From Photobacterium iliopiscarium (GTDB lineage Bacteria > Pseudomonadota > Gammaproteobacteria > Enterobacterales > Vibrionaceae): a stretch of DNA of 64,000 nucleotides. Made by a program: the position numbers and the translations under genes. Where the stretch lies: contig NZ_PYOO01000012.1 of assembly GCF_003026395.1 (NCBI RefSeq), positions 31,221 to 95,220 of the forward strand. Direction: 5' to 3'. Shown piece after piece: positions 18,454 to 28,415 of this stretch; position 1 is the first letter of the stretch; each line of letters opens with the position of its first letter. The notes beneath the pieces are model-generated. The model was given only the letters and a program-made list of their open reading frames with translations. It did no database searches and was not told where the DNA came from.

Positions 18454-18699
18454 ATGGTGCCAACATCAAATTTATCTGCGCTATAGCGATATTCTCGCAT
18501 TAATTTCCTTTTTTATTATTTCTATCTTCGATGTTTGTCGCGGCTTATTTGTGTTTGTTTTTCACGCTAAAGTAACAATATTGCTGCTTTTTTATGATAA
18601 GTCTCACTTATTTTTGGTTGGTTGATCTATTTTCGAGGCTGATTTGTATTTGTTAGCATATTTTTTAGAGTAAATACTTTAAATTTAAAATTGGCAGGC

Positions 18700-18813
18700 T
18701 ATAATGATTACAGCTTCTTGTTCATATTTGGTTTTGTGGGTCAGTAATAATGACTTGCCGACAAACAAAGACATGGAATAGCCATTCTCGGCATTGAGAA
18801 TGGCTTTTTTTTT
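18700..18813 (+). ncRNA. Candidate small RNA A between spf and engB
   Basis: A perfect -10 TATAAT at 18700-18705 is followed by about 100 transcribed bases ending in a strong intrinsic terminator: GCCATTCTC pairs with GAGAATGGC, then nine T (18805-18813). No open frame of note lies within it. Vibrionaceae are known to carry a second small RNA downstream of spf (VSsrna24 in Aliivibrio salmonicida). Whether this unit or the next one corresponds to it cannot be decided here. No target-pairing region is assigned. Confidence 0.6.
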
Positions 18814-18909
18814 GGTTTTTTTTTAAACAATTGACGATGTAATTTTATTCCACAAAAAGATTAAATTATTAACAATTAGTGAGCTTGTTTTTTGTTTAAA
18901 ATAATGTCG

Positions 18910-19039
18910 CGTGATCAGGAGTAGTAGAAGATTTAACGCAGAGAGGTGTCGAATGGGGGCATTTCTTGAAAGTTATTACAACGATTTGTTAACGTTACTT
19001 ATTTGTATTTACCCCACCAATGACGGTGGGGTATTTTTA
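18910..19039 (+). ncRNA. Candidate small RNA B ending at a terminator before engB
   Basis: TACCCCACC (19010-19019) pairs with GGTGGGGTA (19026-19034) followed by five T, a clear plus-strand terminator. No gene precedes it on that strand after candidate A, whose own terminator ends at 18813. About 100-130 bases could be transcribed; the promoter is not clear, and TAAAAT near 18896 is a possible -10. The reverse strand has no T-run, so it is not an obvious engB terminator. The 5' end is a guess. Confidence 0.45.
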
Positions 19040-19053
19040 GTCTAGTGTGGTGT

Positions 19054-19737
19054 TTATTCTGCTGACGGCAGATTAAAAACTTCACTATCGTCAGCGGCCA
19101 ATACACGCTGACGTTCTAGTTCTGGTGCATACCACTCATCAAGTTTATTACGTACTTGATCTACGCCAATTCCCTTCAATGCAGAGAAAGCTTCAACCTG
19201 AACGTTACCGCCAAATTCTTTCGACATTTCACGGATTTTTAATACTTGTGCTTTACGCGCACCGCTTTTTAATTTGTCAGCTTTAGTTAATAGTACTAAT
19301 ACTGGCAAACTACTTTCAATTGCCCAATTAATCATTTGCTGATCAAGGTCTTTCATTGGGTGACGAATATCCATCAATACCACTAAACCTTGTAAACATT
19401 CACGGCGTTGCAGGTATTCACCTAAAGCTTTTTGCCATTTTAGTTTGAGTTCAAGCGGTACTTGAGCAAAACCATAGCCTGGTAAGTCAATTAAGTTACA
19501 GCCATTAATGATTTCAAACATGTTGATTAATTGCGTACGGCCTGGGGTTTTAGAAGTACGAGCCAAACCTTTTTGATCGGTTAGGCGATTTAGTGCACTT
19601 GATTTACCCGCATTGGAGCGACCAGCAAATGCGATCTCAACGCCGGCATCTTGTGGCAAGTGACGAATGTCCGGTGCACTTGTGATAAAACTGGTATTTC
19701 TATAGTTGAGAGGTTGATTCACTGTTAACTCCGTCAA
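19054..19737 (-). CDS. engB: Ribosome biogenesis GTP-binding protein EngB/YihA
   Basis: Essential circularly simple GTPase of the TRAFAC class needed for 50S assembly. The 227-residue protein shows G1 [10 protein letters not shown]2 threonine in KTPGRT, G3 DLPGYGFA, G4 LTKADKL and G5 around FSALKG. It is transcribed towards Spot 42 and diverges from the cytochrome c4 gene. The order polA-spf-engB-csr RNA-yihI matches E. coli apart from the inserted cytochrome c4 and methyltransferase genes. Confidence 0.96.
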   Translation of the reverse strand: MTELTVNQPLNYRNTSFITSAPDIRHLPQDAGVEIAFAGRSNAGKSSALNRLTDQKGLARTSKTPGRTQLINMFEIINGCNLIDLPGYGFAQVPLELKLKWQKALGEYLQRRECLQGLVVLMDIRHPMKDLDQQMINWAIESSLPVLVLLTKADKLKSGARKAQVLKIREMSKEFGGNVQVEAFSALKGIGVDQVRNKLDEWYAPELERQRVLAADDSEVFNLPSAE

Positions 19738-19878
19738 GCGCTGATGTTGTAAAAAAAGCGCTTTTTTGTGAAATTGTCTAAGATATATTAAACCGTGTTT
19801 GGTTTATGGTCGTATTGTATACCATGTCACTGAGCATTACTTGTGGTACGGAAGCTCTATAATTATAAATGGAATGTC

Positions 19879-20496
19879 ATGAAAAAATTAGTTTTAATAT
19901 TTACTCTGATGGCAAGTTATTCGGCTTGGGCACAAGGAGACATTGATGCGGGTAAATTAAAAGCCGCCACTTGTGTCGCATGCCATGGTAATGATGGTAA
20001 TGTAATAATAGGACAATACCCTAAGTTAGCAGGCCAACATGCTGATTATTTAGTAAAACAACTTGCTGATTATAAATTAGCCGTGACCAGTAGCGGTGCT
20101 CAAGGTCGTAGTAATGCAATTATGGCGGGTATGGCTGCGGCATTATCAGCTACCGATATGGCCGATCTCGGTGCGTATTTTTCTTCTCTGCCTATTTCTG
20201 GTAATACCACGCCTGAGAATGTGATTGCGATTGCGGAACCATTATACCGTTTTGGCGATTCCGACCGGGGTATTGCCGCGTGTATCAGTTGTCATGGCCC
20301 ACGCGGTAATGGCACCAGCTTATCGGGGTTCCCCAAAATCTCGGGTCAAAATGCACAATATATTCAATTACAATTACAAGCATTTCGCTCCAGCGCACGT
20401 AATAACGACCTCAATGCAATGATGCGTTCGGCGGCGGTTAAGCTTAATGATAATGAAATTGAAGCACTCTCTGCTTATGTTGGTGGGTTGCATTAA
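19879..20496 (+). CDS. Cytochrome c4, periplasmic dihaem
   Basis: Soluble or membrane-associated dihaem electron carrier, usually donating to cbb3-type oxidase. The 205-residue precursor has a signal peptide to about residue 19 (SAWAQG) and two cytochrome c domains, each with CXXCH: CVACH at 32-36 and CISCH in the second half. Axial methionines are likely in IMAGMAAAL and NAMMRSAA. The longer frame from GTG 19843 is rejected because ATG 19879 begins a normal signal peptide. It diverges from engB and precedes the csr-type RNA. Confidence 0.93.
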   Translation: MKKLVLIFTLMASYSAWAQGDIDAGKLKAATCVACHGNDGNVIIGQYPKLAGQHADYLVKQLADYKLAVTSSGAQGRSNAIMAGMAAALSATDMADLGAYFSSLPISGNTTPENVIAIAEPLYRFGDSDRGIAACISCHGPRGNGTSLSGFPKISGQNAQYIQLQLQAFRSSARNNDLNAMMRSAAVKLNDNEIEALSAYVGGLH

Positions 20497-20581
20497 TGAC
20501 GGTATTAGCCGTTTTATGTGAAAAGTTGCCTGACGTTACTTTTTTTTAATGTTTTAGTAACGGTGAATTCGCCTGTAGCGC

Positions 20582-20597
20582 TGTAAGAGATTGACCA
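20582..20597 (+). promoter_or_regulatory. Candidate VarA/UvrY (GacA) box upstream of the csr RNA
   Basis: TGTAAGAGAT (20582-20591) matches the left half and centre of the GacA-family consensus TGTAAGAGATCTCTTACA; the right half is degenerate. It lies about 160 bases before the predicted RNA start, as in E. coli csrB, where UvrY binds far upstream. Confidence 0.5.
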
Positions 20598-20745
20598 TTG
20601 CTGATGGTAATTATAATGATTTGATCTGTAGTCGATTATTTTTTTGTTTTATAGAACAGACACTTGTTTATTGCTGATAAATACGTGTTGAAAAGTGTGA
20701 TCTTGATACATTGTTTTAATAATGACTTCAGGTAAATTACTCCCT

Positions 20746-21200
20746 GTCGACAAGGAATGCGACACAGGAAGGAAGCGCTAGGATAGCTTAAGCATTGGAT
20801 GCTTAAAGGAAGCACAGGACGTCTGGTCAGGAGACTAGAATAGACGCGGGATGCGTAGGGATTGTCAAGGTAGACACTCAAGGAATAGAGGGTAGCTATA
20901 GTAATATAGCTCAGGTACATCAGGACGATGTATCGCATAAGGATGGTGGTATAGTTATTGGAGCGTAACATTGCGATAGGGATCGCCAACTTAGGATAAG
21001 TTGTTACACCATGGATGGGTAAAAATGGATGCGAAAATTCACTAGGATAGTGACGAACAATATTGGCATGGACCGCAATTATAATAAATGGATATTTGTT
21101 AAACCGGGACGTTGCTTGCTGGTTACGGAAAGACTAGACAGAATTATAAGCTCATAGCTTACCCCATAGAGCGATAGGTGCAGACCTATTGCTTTTTTTT
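20746..21200 (+). ncRNA. CsrB/CsrC-family CsrA-sequestering RNA
   Basis: Regulatory RNA that titrates the translational repressor CsrA through many GGA-containing loops. I count about 23 GGA motifs in 455 bases, many within short inverted repeats that would present them in hairpin loops. The predicted 5' end GTCGACAAGGAATGCGACA resembles the start of E. coli CsrB. A -10-like TAAATT lies at 20733. The 3' end is a terminator, AGCGATAGGT pairing ACCTATTGCT before eight T. The position between engB and yihI equals that of csrC in E. coli. Open frames here on the minus strand are shadows. Confidence 0.9.
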
Positions 21201-21399
21201 CGTCTAAATTTTGGTGTGAGTGAAGGTTATTCTCATGATTTACATGTGATATTTTACTTCTTATCCCGATATAATAGCTGAATAAATTGAACAATTTGTC
21301 AGCAGAACTACATCTTAACTGCAATTGGGTATAGAATAGCCCGCTCGATTTTACACCGCTGCTGCTGTTCGTAAACATTCAGTCGTTGTGGAGAAGACA

Positions 21400-22041
21400 A
21401 TGGATAGATGTCCACTTTGTGGTAGTAAAGATAATTTATGGCTAGTAGCAGATACTAAACGTGATTATTTTCGCTGTTTACAATGTGCATTAATTTATGC
21501 CGATCCGACAACCCATTTAATATCGTCCCAAGAAAAATCTGTTTATGATCAACATCGGAATAACCCTGATGATGATAATTATCGACAATTTTTAGGGCGG
21601 TTAGCAACACCACTTGTGACACGATTACCACCGCCCCCGTTATTAGGGTTGGATTTTGGTAGCGGCCCCGGGCCGACCTTGTCAGTGATGTTGACTGAAA
21701 TGGGGTATACTATGACAATCTACGATCCTTATTTTGCAGCACAATCTGTAGTATTAAAGGGTCAGTATGATTTTGTTACTTGCACAGAAGCAATCGAGCA
21801 TTTTTATCAGCCTGCGAAGGAATGGGGGCTGTTGCTACGTTTAGTCAAACCCGGCGGTTGGCTTGGGATTATGACTAAACTAGTAACCGACACTGATGCC
21901 TTTGCGCATTGGTACTACAAGAACGACCCAACCCATGTTAGCTTTTTTTGTCATGATACGTTTTGCTTTTTAGCACAACGAGATGGCCTTGAAGTTGAGT
22001 TTGTTGGAAATGATGTGATTTTGCTGAGGAAACCCCAGTAA
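21400..22041 (+). CDS. Zinc-ribbon class I SAM-dependent methyltransferase, substrate unknown
   Basis: A 213-residue protein with an N-terminal zinc ribbon (CPLC at 4-7, CLQC at 26-29) and a Rossmann methyltransferase domain. Motif I is LDFGSGPGPTLSVML (about 84-98), followed by an acidic motif II (IYDPYF) and FVTCTEAIEHF. The ATG 21400 has GGAGA upstream; a GTG at 21388 is possible. It overlaps yihI by one base (TAATG), implying coupled translation. The ribbon-plus-MTase layout occurs in sugar and small-molecule methyltransferases. No substrate can be named, though the yihI coupling hints at a ribosome-linked context. Confidence 0.85.
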   Translation: MDRCPLCGSKDNLWLVADTKRDYFRCLQCALIYADPTTHLISSQEKSVYDQHRNNPDDDNYRQFLGRLATPLVTRLPPPPLLGLDFGSGPGPTLSVMLTEMGYTMTIYDPYFAAQSVVLKGQYDFVTCTEAIEHFYQPAKEWGLLLRLVKPGGWLGIMTKLVTDTDAFAHWYYKNDPTHVSFFCHDTFCFLAQRDGLEVEFVGNDVILLRKPQ

Positions 22042-22595
22042 TGACCCGTAAAAAAAGAGCGCGCACCGTAGGTTCTGAAGGCCCTGCTGTATACCGTGAA
22101 AAATCAAATACTAAAGTTGATGTTGAGACACGTGAACGCCAAAAGGCGAAAAAACGTAAAGGCTTAAAATCAGGTAGTCGTCATTCAGCTGTTGAAGATA
22201 ATAAGCAGCGTAATGGTGGCCAGAAAAAAGATCCACGTTTAGGCAGTAAAAAATTAGTTCCACTTATTGTTGAGCCTAAAAAACCACAAAATAAACAACA
22301 GCGTCGTTTATCAGCAGAGCAAGAGCTTGCAATGCTTGAAAATGATGCTCAATTGATGGTGTTATTAGATCGTATTGATGCTGGTGAAAAACTAGGGGCT
22401 GGTTTGCAAAAGCAAGTTGACCTTAAGTTAGATCGCATTGAACGTTTAATGAAGCAACTTGGTTTATTAGATGTTGTTGAAGACGTTGCTGCGCCAGTGA
22501 AAGAAAGCGCTAAAGCTAAGTCAAAGCCTCGTTCAGATGATGATTTATTAGCGCAATTTGAAAATATGGATTTTGATAATTTCGATAAGGAGTAA
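22041..22595 (+). CDS. yihI: Der GTPase-activating protein YihI
   Basis: Activator of the ribosome-assembly GTPase Der. The 184-residue protein has a lysine/arginine-rich, disordered N-terminal third (starting MTRKKRARTVG) and a more ordered acidic C-terminal half, with LMVLLDRIDAGEKLGAGLQK around 113-132 and an acidic tail. It starts within the stop of the methyltransferase gene and is followed by a DUF2489 gene after 3 bases, an order kept in vibrios. Confidence 0.93.
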   Translation: MTRKKRARTVGSEGPAVYREKSNTKVDVETRERQKAKKRKGLKSGSRHSAVEDNKQRNGGQKKDPRLGSKKLVPLIVEPKKPQNKQQRRLSAEQELAMLENDAQLMVLLDRIDAGEKLGAGLQKQVDLKLDRIERLMKQLGLLDVVEDVAAPVKESAKAKSKPRSDDDLLAQFENMDFDNFDKE

Positions 22596-22598
22596 CCG

Positions 22599-23078
22599 TT
22601 GCAGGGAATAACACTTCTGTTTGTTATTGGTGGCGTCATTGTGGTTGGATTAGCAATATACGCTGGATTGTTATTAGTTAAGCTTTCTAAACAGCAACAA
22701 CGGCATAAATTGTTTTTAGCCCGCGCTGCTGAGCAACAAGCTGAAGCAATTAAAGCTAGAAACGACAATATATTAGAAAGCGTCTTTATTATCGCAATGG
22801 CATGTAAACAAGAACAGTGTGATATGTCTGAAGCCGCGATTCGGTTATATAAATTAATGGAAGTGTTGCAAGCAGATAAACATGTTGATTTTGCAGCAAC
22901 GTATCCGGCATTAACTGATTTGTATCAAGTCGTTAAAGATATGCCGCGTGGCGATGCGCGTCAGCAAATAGAAAAACAAAGCCGAATGCGATTTGATCTT
23001 GAACGCATGAAAGCTGAGTCTCGTCTACAAGCTGATATTAAACTTGAATTAGATGCCATCCTGTCAACCAAGGTTTAA
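22599..23078 (+). CDS. DUF2489 membrane-anchored protein
   Basis: A 159-residue protein with one N-terminal membrane helix (about 4-27) followed by an Arg/Gln-rich coiled region and a helical cytoplasmic domain (CKQEQCDMSEAAIRLYKLME). It resembles DUF2489 proteins found between yihI and hemN in related species. It starts at TTG with AAGGAGTAA upstream, the only good signal after yihI. Function is unknown; position suggests cotranscription with yihI. Confidence 0.8.
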   Translation: MQGITLLFVIGGVIVVGLAIYAGLLLVKLSKQQQRHKLFLARAAEQQAEAIKARNDNILESVFIIAMACKQEQCDMSEAAIRLYKLMEVLQADKHVDFAATYPALTDLYQVVKDMPRGDARQQIEKQSRMRFDLERMKAESRLQADIKLELDAILSTKV

Positions 23079-23096
23079 CTCATTATCGTTATTATT

Positions 23097-23130
23097 AACA
23101 CCGCCATTTATTGGCGGTGTTTGTTTTTGT
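23097..23130 (+). terminator. Intrinsic terminator between the yihI unit and hemN
   Basis: AACACCGCC pairs with GGCGGTGTT around ATTTATT, followed by a T-rich tail (TTGTTTTTG). Confidence 0.8.
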
Positions 23131-23225
23131 TCAGAGTGTAAATTGAACAACAGGGATAGGTTTTACTTTTCGTCAAATGGTGACACACTCTATTTATTCT
23201 ATCTTCACCAAATTGGAACAATGTC

Positions 23226-24599
23226 ATGTCAAATGAGCAGATTATTTGGGATCAGGCCCTGATTGAAAAATATAATTATTCAGGCCCGCGTTATACTTCT
23301 TACCCGACCGCACTAGAGTTTAATCAAGCATTTACTTCTGCTGAATTTGAGATGGCATGTCAGCAATATCCTGATCGTAAACTATCACTTTATATCCATA
23401 TCCCATTTTGTCACAAGCTTTGTTACTACTGTGGCTGTAATAAAATTATTACGCGCCATCAAGATAAAGCAGATCAATATTTAGATGTGCTTGAGCAAGA
23501 AATTAAGCAACGTGCGACCTTACTTGGTGATCGTCAAGTGAGTCAATTGCACTGGGGCGGCGGTACGCCTACATTCTTAACGGCGGCACAAATTAGTCGT
23601 TTAATGACAGCACTACGCAGTGCATTTAATTTTGATGCTGATGCTGAAATCAGTATTGAAGTTGATCCCCGTGAAATTGAATTGAGTATTCTTGACCACC
23701 TTCGCAATGAAGGCTTCAACCGCTTAAGTATCGGGGTGCAAGATTTTAATAAAGACGTGCAGAAGTTAGTTAACCGCGAGCAAGATGAAGGTTTTATTTT
23801 TGCGATGGTGGAACGCGCGCGTGAGTTAGGTTATCGCTCAACCAACCTTGATTTAATTTATGGTTTACCATTACAGACCAAAGCATTGTTTGCTGAGACA
23901 TTACAGCAAGTGTTAATCATGAAACCGGGTCGATTATCAGTGTTTAACTATGCTCATATGCCGACCTTGTTTGCCGCTCAACGTAAAATTCATGAAGATC
24001 AATTACCGTCAGCAACAGAAAAGTTAGCCATTTTACAAGATACGATTGCGACGTTAACGGGGGCAGGGTATCAGTTTATTGGTATGGATCACTTTGCGTT
24101 ACCGGATGATGAATTAGCGGTTGCGCAGCGTGATGGTATTTTGCACCGTAATTTCCAAGGTTATACCACCCAAGGTGATTGTGATTTATTAGGTATGGGT
24201 GTTTCTGCTATTTCAATGATTGGTGATTGTTATGCGCAAAACCAAAAAGAATTGAAATTGTATTATAGCCAAATGGCAGAACAACAAACGGCATTGTGGA
24301 AAGGGGTAACCTTAGACGCTGATGACTTGTTACGTCGTGAAGTGATTAAAGCATTAATTTGTAATTTCCAATTAGATAAACGTGCGATTGAAACTGAATT
24401 TAATATTGATTTTGATAGCTATTTTAGCGAAGACTTACAATTGCTACAGACATTCATTGGTGATGAATTAGTGACTGTGGGTGACAATATCATTTATGTT
24501 GAGCTAAAAGGGCGGTTGTTGATTCGTAATATTTGTATGTGTTTTGATAAATATTTACGTAATCGTGCTCGCCAGCAGCAGTTCTCACGGGTTATCTAA
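23226..24599 (+). CDS. hemN: Oxygen-independent coproporphyrinogen III oxidase
   Basis: Radical-SAM enzyme that decarboxylates coproporphyrinogen III to protoporphyrinogen IX without oxygen. The 457-residue length is standard. The iron-sulfur cluster motif CXXXCXXC is in PFCHKLCYYCGCN, followed by HWGGGTPTFL, EVDPREIE and SIGVQDFN. A second domain holds FIGMDHFALPDDEL and the FQGYTTQGDCDL region typical of HemN rather than HemW. No clear FNR box was found in its short upstream region. Confidence 0.96.
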   Translation: MSNEQIIWDQALIEKYNYSGPRYTSYPTALEFNQAFTSAEFEMACQQYPDRKLSLYIHIPFCHKLCYYCGCNKIITRHQDKADQYLDVLEQEIKQRATLLGDRQVSQLHWGGGTPTFLTAAQISRLMTALRSAFNFDADAEISIEVDPREIELSILDHLRNEGFNRLSIGVQDFNKDVQKLVNREQDEGFIFAMVERARELGYRSTNLDLIYGLPLQTKALFAETLQQVLIMKPGRLSVFNYAHMPTLFAAQRKIHEDQLPSATEKLAILQDTIATLTGAGYQFIGMDHFALPDDELAVAQRDGILHRNFQGYTTQGDCDLLGMGVSAISMIGDCYAQNQKELKLYYSQMAEQQTALWKGVTLDADDLLRREVIKALICNFQLDKRAIETEFNIDFDSYFSEDLQLLQTFIGDELVTVGDNIIYVELKGRLLIRNICMCFDKYLRNRARQQQFSRVI

Positions 24600-24629
24600 T
24601 CCTTAGTTAATTCTTAGTAATATTGTTAT

Positions 24630-24667
24630 AAAAAACGCCTCGGTTTCACGTGAAACCGAGGCGTTTT
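24630..24667. terminator. Bidirectional terminator between hemN and add
   Basis: A near-perfect palindrome with arms AACGCCTCGGTTTCAC and GTGAAACCGAGGCGTT. The plus strand continues TTTTGTT and the minus strand has six T, so it can stop both convergent genes. Confidence 0.9.
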
Positions 24668-24717
24668 GTTATGTGCATTATTGGTCGTTAGCGCGACGTT
24701 ATTATGACTTGTTGTGA

Positions 24718-25722
24718 TTAACCACGTTTGCTGGCGATATCTCGTAGCGCCTGCTTTTCTGCCGCAGATAAGAATGCTAGATCTAGTCCATTGATTTGTG
24801 CTTGGCGAATTTGGGCGGTGCTTAAACCGACTTTAGGTGCAGCAACTTCATATTCGTAAGGCAGCTCAATCCCTTCAACCGCAGGATCATCAGTATTCAA
24901 GCAAGCTAAAATACCGTGCTCAAGGAAAGCTTTAACAGGGTGTTGAGTAATGTCTGCTACAGTACTGGTTTGAATATTAGAAGTAATGCAAGATTCAATA
25001 CCAATACGATGCTCAACAAGGTAATCCATTAATTTAGGATCGTTAACCGCTTTAACACCATGACCAATACGGACGGCACCAAGCTCATTAATCGCTTGCC
25101 ACATACTTTCAGGTCCTGCTGCTTCACCTGCATGAACGGTTACCTGTAACCCTGCATCACGAACTTGTTTAAAGTGTGAGATAAATTGGGTACCCGGTTG
25201 ACCAAGTTCATCACCGGCAAGATCAATCGCCACTAATTGGTCTTTATGGCTAAGTAGCGCATCAAGTTCTTGCTGGCAAGCTTGAGTACCAAATGTACGG
25301 CTCATGATACCAATGAGGTTTGCTTTAATACCAAAATCACGGCAACCTGCGGCAACACCATCAGCTATGGCTTCTACCACACCTGCAATTGGCAGGTTGT
25401 GTTTCATTGCCATGTAGTAAGGTGAAAAACGCAATTCAGCGTAATCAATCTGAGCATTAAGTGCATCTTCAACATTCTCGTAAGCAACACGACGACAAGC
25501 CTCTAAATCACCTAATACCGCTACACCCCAATCTAATTTACTGAGGAAAGCGACTAAACTTGGTTCTGCTTCAACAATTTGCACGTGTGGGCGCAAGGCT
25601 TCAATTTCTGTTGCGGGCAGGATAATATTAAATTGCTGACCAAGCTCTAAAATAGTTTGAGGGCGAATATTGCCGTCAAGATGGCGGTGAATATCCGTAA
25701 GTGGAAGATCTTTGTTTATCAT
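24718..25722 (-). CDS. add: Adenosine deaminase
   Basis: Converts adenosine and deoxyadenosine to inosine forms in purine salvage. The zinc ligands lie in DIHRHLDGN near the N-terminus, then the HAGEAAGPE catalytic stretch, RIGHGV, SCITSN and the [10 protein letters not shown] metal site. The start at ATG 25722 (GGAAAG upstream) gives 334 residues, the usual length; the open frame to 25767 adds an unlikely hydrophobic leader. No adenine riboswitch is seen upstream, unlike add of some vibrios. Confidence 0.95.
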   Translation of the reverse strand: MINKDLPLTDIHRHLDGNIRPQTILELGQQFNIILPATEIEALRPHVQIVEAEPSLVAFLSKLDWGVAVLGDLEACRRVAYENVEDALNAQIDYAELRFSPYYMAMKHNLPIAGVVEAIADGVAAGCRDFGIKANLIGIMSRTFGTQACQQELDALLSHKDQLVAIDLAGDELGQPGTQFISHFKQVRDAGLQVTVHAGEAAGPESMWQAINELGAVRIGHGVKAVNDPKLMDYLVEHRIGIESCITSNIQTSTVADITQHPVKAFLEHGILACLNTDDPAVEGIELPYEYEVAAPKVGLSTAQIRQAQINGLDLAFLSAAEKQALRDIASKRG

Positions 25723-25854
25723 GATTATTATACTTTCCAAAGATAATGGTGGTGTAAGTATACGCAATCGCTAAATGACATTCACCACTGTTGCAGATAA
25801 ATGTGCGTTGGTGCAAATTGTCGTCACCATTGGATTGTGCAGTGCTCATGGATT

Positions 25855-27267
25855 TTAATCATAAATATGCAATTCTTTGAGCTTACGAGTGAGGGTGTTT
25901 CTTCCCCAGCCGAGTAATTTTGCCGCTTCTTGTTTATGGCCATGTGTATGCTGCAAGGCCGTTTCAAGCAGAATCTTTTCAAACTGGGGCAGTGCTTCTG
26001 CTAATAAGTCAGTTTCGCCTTGCTGTAGAGCCTGTTGCGCCCACCGTTCTAAGCCTTGATGCCAGTGTTGAGGTTGAGTGTTAGCTTGCGTTGTCACTGT
26101 TGTTTCGATGATTTCTGGCGGTAAATCTGATGGTAGTATTTCATTACCACTTGCCATTACTGTTAGCCAGCGGCAGATGTTTTCTAATTGACGTACATTA
26201 CCCGGCCACGGTAATTGGGTCAGTTTTTCTGCGGTCTGTGGATGGAGTGATTTAACTTCAACACTCAGTTCATCAGCGGCACGTTGTAAAAAGTGGTGCG
26301 CGAGTTGAGGAATATCTTGGCGGCGATCTTTGAGTGACGGTAGGTGTACTCGAATAACATTGAGGCGATGAAAGAGGTCTTCACGAAAATCCCCCGCCGC
26401 TACTAGTTGTTCTAGATGTTGGTGAGTGGCCGCAATAATACGTACATTGACCTTTATTGGCGCAAGCCCTCCAACACGATAAAATTGACCATCGGCTAAT
26501 ACACGTAGCAATCGTGTTTGAATATCTAATGGCATATCACCGATTTCATCGAGAAATAAGGTGCCGTCATTAGCTTGTTCAAATCGACCTTGGCGAACAC
26601 TATTGGCGCCAGTAAATGCCCCTTTTTCGTGACCAAATAGTTCTGATTCGATTAAATCTTTAGGAATTGCGGCCATATTAAGCGCAATAAACGCGTTATT
26701 ACTGCGTGGACTGTGACGATGCAATGCGTGTGCGACTAACTCTTTACCCGTCCCCGATTCGCCATTAATCAGCACTGAAATTGACGAACGTGATAAGCGT
26801 CCTATGGCGCGAAACACTTCTTGCATTGCAGGCGCTTCGCCAATGATTTCTGGAACATGCTTAGCTTCGATAACGGGCTGTTGTTGACGTTTTTGTTCTT
26901 GGCTATGGCTAAGGGCGCGTTCAACTAAGGTGACCGCTTCATCGATATCAAAGGGCTTGGGAAGATACTCAAACGCCCCGCGTTGATACGCATTAACTGC
27001 TGAATCAAGATCAGAGTGAGCTGTCATTATGATAACGGGTAACGTTGCATAATCTTGTTGTAGTGTCTTGAGCAACGTAAAACCATCAGTACCGGGCATT
27101 TTGATATCAGATACGAGCACGTCAGGAACACTACGCTCTAATGCGGCTAATACGCTATCAGCGTCAACAAAAGTCTCGCATTTCATGCCTGCATTGATGA
27201 GGGTGCGTTCTAATACCCAACGAATAGAGTTGTCATCATCAACAACCCAGATTAATCCTTTGCTCAT
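25855..27267 (-). CDS. ntrC: Nitrogen regulator NtrC (NRI)
   Basis: Sigma-54-dependent response regulator of nitrogen assimilation, 470 residues. The receiver domain carries the phosphoacceptor D54 (SDIKMP) and acidic pair DDD at 10-12. The AAA+ domain has Walker A GESGTGKE, the sigma-54 contact loop GAFTGA, and Walker [10 protein letters not shown] Fis-type helix-turn-helix ends the protein ([19 protein letters not shown]). ATG 27267 has AGGA upstream; the longer frame reaches into ntrB and is rejected. It follows ntrB after 25 bases. Confidence 0.97.
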   Translation of the reverse strand: MSKGLIWVVDDDNSIRWVLERTLINAGMKCETFVDADSVLAALERSVPDVLVSDIKMPGTDGFTLLKTLQQDYATLPVIIMTAHSDLDSAVNAYQRGAFEYLPKPFDIDEAVTLVERALSHSQEQKRQQQPVIEAKHVPEIIGEAPAMQEVFRAIGRLSRSSISVLINGESGTGKELVAHALHRHSPRSNNAFIALNMAAIPKDLIESELFGHEKGAFTGANSVRQGRFEQANDGTLFLDEIGDMPLDIQTRLLRVLADGQFYRVGGLAPIKVNVRIIAATHQHLEQLVAAGDFREDLFHRLNVIRVHLPSLKDRRQDIPQLAHHFLQRAADELSVEVKSLHPQTAEKLTQLPWPGNVRQLENICRWLTVMASGNEILPSDLPPEIIETTVTTQANTQPQHWHQGLERWAQQALQQGETDLLAEALPQFEKILLETALQHTHGHKQEAAKLLGWGRNTLTRKLKELHIYD

Positions 27268-27292
27268 AATACAATTCCTATGGTTGTCTGTG

Positions 27293-28351
27293 TTATGACT
27301 TAATCGGTAAATGAATGGTGAAATTGGTGTGTCCTGGCCAGCTAAAGACTTCAATTTTCCCTTGATGTTGATCGATGAGGTTGCGGGCTATCGAGAGTCC
27401 TAACCCCGTACCACCTTCGCGGCCTGTCACCATTGGGTAAAATAACGTGTCTTGAATATCAGGCGGAATACCTGGGCCATCATCAATAACTTCAATTGTT
27501 GCCGTGACGCGATGGTGAACACCTTGAATTAAGCTTTGATGAGCGGTACGGGTTTTTAATGTGATGGTACCGCCACCTTGACCTTTTAATGCTAATGCTG
27601 CGTTACTGACAATGTTTAATAATGCTTGCTCAAGCTGTTCAGCATCCATATTGATGTCAGGTAAACTTGGGTCGTAATCGCGTTCAATGTTAATCGTATC
27701 ATCTGTTTCAATGTTGACTAACTGACGCACTTTTTCTAACACCAAATGAATATTATCTGTTTTACGAACCCCTGGTCGTTGTGGGCCTAATAATCGATCG
27801 ACTAAATTACGCAGCCGATCAGCTTGTGCAATGATCATTTGGGTATATTCATGATAGCGGCTGTCGGGTAACGTTTTTTCAAGTAATTGTGCGGCACCAC
27901 GTAAACCACCGAGAGGGTTTTTAATTTCATGGGCAAGGCCTCGAACGAGTTCTTTGGCTGCTTGTTGTTGTGCGTGTTGGTTAAGTTCTTGACTGATCCG
28001 ACGTTGTTGATCAATCGGTTTTAATTCTAATAATATTAATAATTGCTTCTGCCATGAAATGGGACTGGCATTTACACCGAGTAAGTGTTGCTGGCCATCA
28101 ATAACAAATGTCACATCACTGTCCGCTAATCCTTGGCCGCTGTGGAGTGTTGCTTTAACTTGATTAAGATCGAGAGAGCTGTATTGGAGTAATTTTGGTA
28201 ATGGTGAATCAAGTAAGCGTCGTTTGCTGTATGACAGTAATTGTTCAGCGGCTGGATTGACGTAACGAATCACTAACGCTTCATCGAGTAATACAATGGC
28301 AGTGACTAAATTGTCGAGAATTATGGGCGTAAAACGGGTATTCACAATCAT
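27293..28351 (-). CDS. ntrB: Nitrogen sensor kinase/phosphatase NtrB (NRII)
   Basis: Cytoplasmic histidine kinase that phosphorylates or, with PII, dephosphorylates NtrC. The 352-residue protein has an N-terminal PAS domain (about 8-115), the phosphoacceptor H141 in [15 protein letters not shown], the N-box IVSNAALAL and G-boxes IDDGPGIP and [12 protein letters not shown]. No membrane helix. An NtrC operator lies 65-80 bases upstream, implying autoregulation of ntrBC apart from glnA. Confidence 0.96.
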   Translation of the reverse strand: MIVNTRFTPIILDNLVTAIVLLDEALVIRYVNPAAEQLLSYSKRRLLDSPLPKLLQYSSLDLNQVKATLHSGQGLADSDVTFVIDGQQHLLGVNASPISWQKQLLILLELKPIDQQRRISQELNQHAQQQAAKELVRGLAHEIKNPLGGLRGAAQLLEKTLPDSRYHEYTQMIIAQADRLRNLVDRLLGPQRPGVRKTDNIHLVLEKVRQLVNIETDDTINIERDYDPSLPDINMDAEQLEQALLNIVSNAALALKGQGGGTITLKTRTAHQSLIQGVHHRVTATIEVIDDGPGIPPDIQDTLFYPMVTGREGGTGLGLSIARNLIDQHQGKIEVFSWPGHTNFTIHLPIKS

Positions 28352-28415
28352 TATCCTTATCGATAGCTAAGCAAAAGATAGTTCGTATAAGTGAACGCCA
28401 GTCGCTGTTAGCCAA

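Noticed and set aside
20636..20989. Minus-strand open frame of 117 codons
   Set aside because: It lies across the csr-type RNA; the GGA repeats read backwards give a Ser/Pro/Arg-rich product without family features.
21079..21378. Minus-strand open frame of 99 codons
   Set aside because: It covers the 3' end and terminator of the csr-type RNA and has no protein character.
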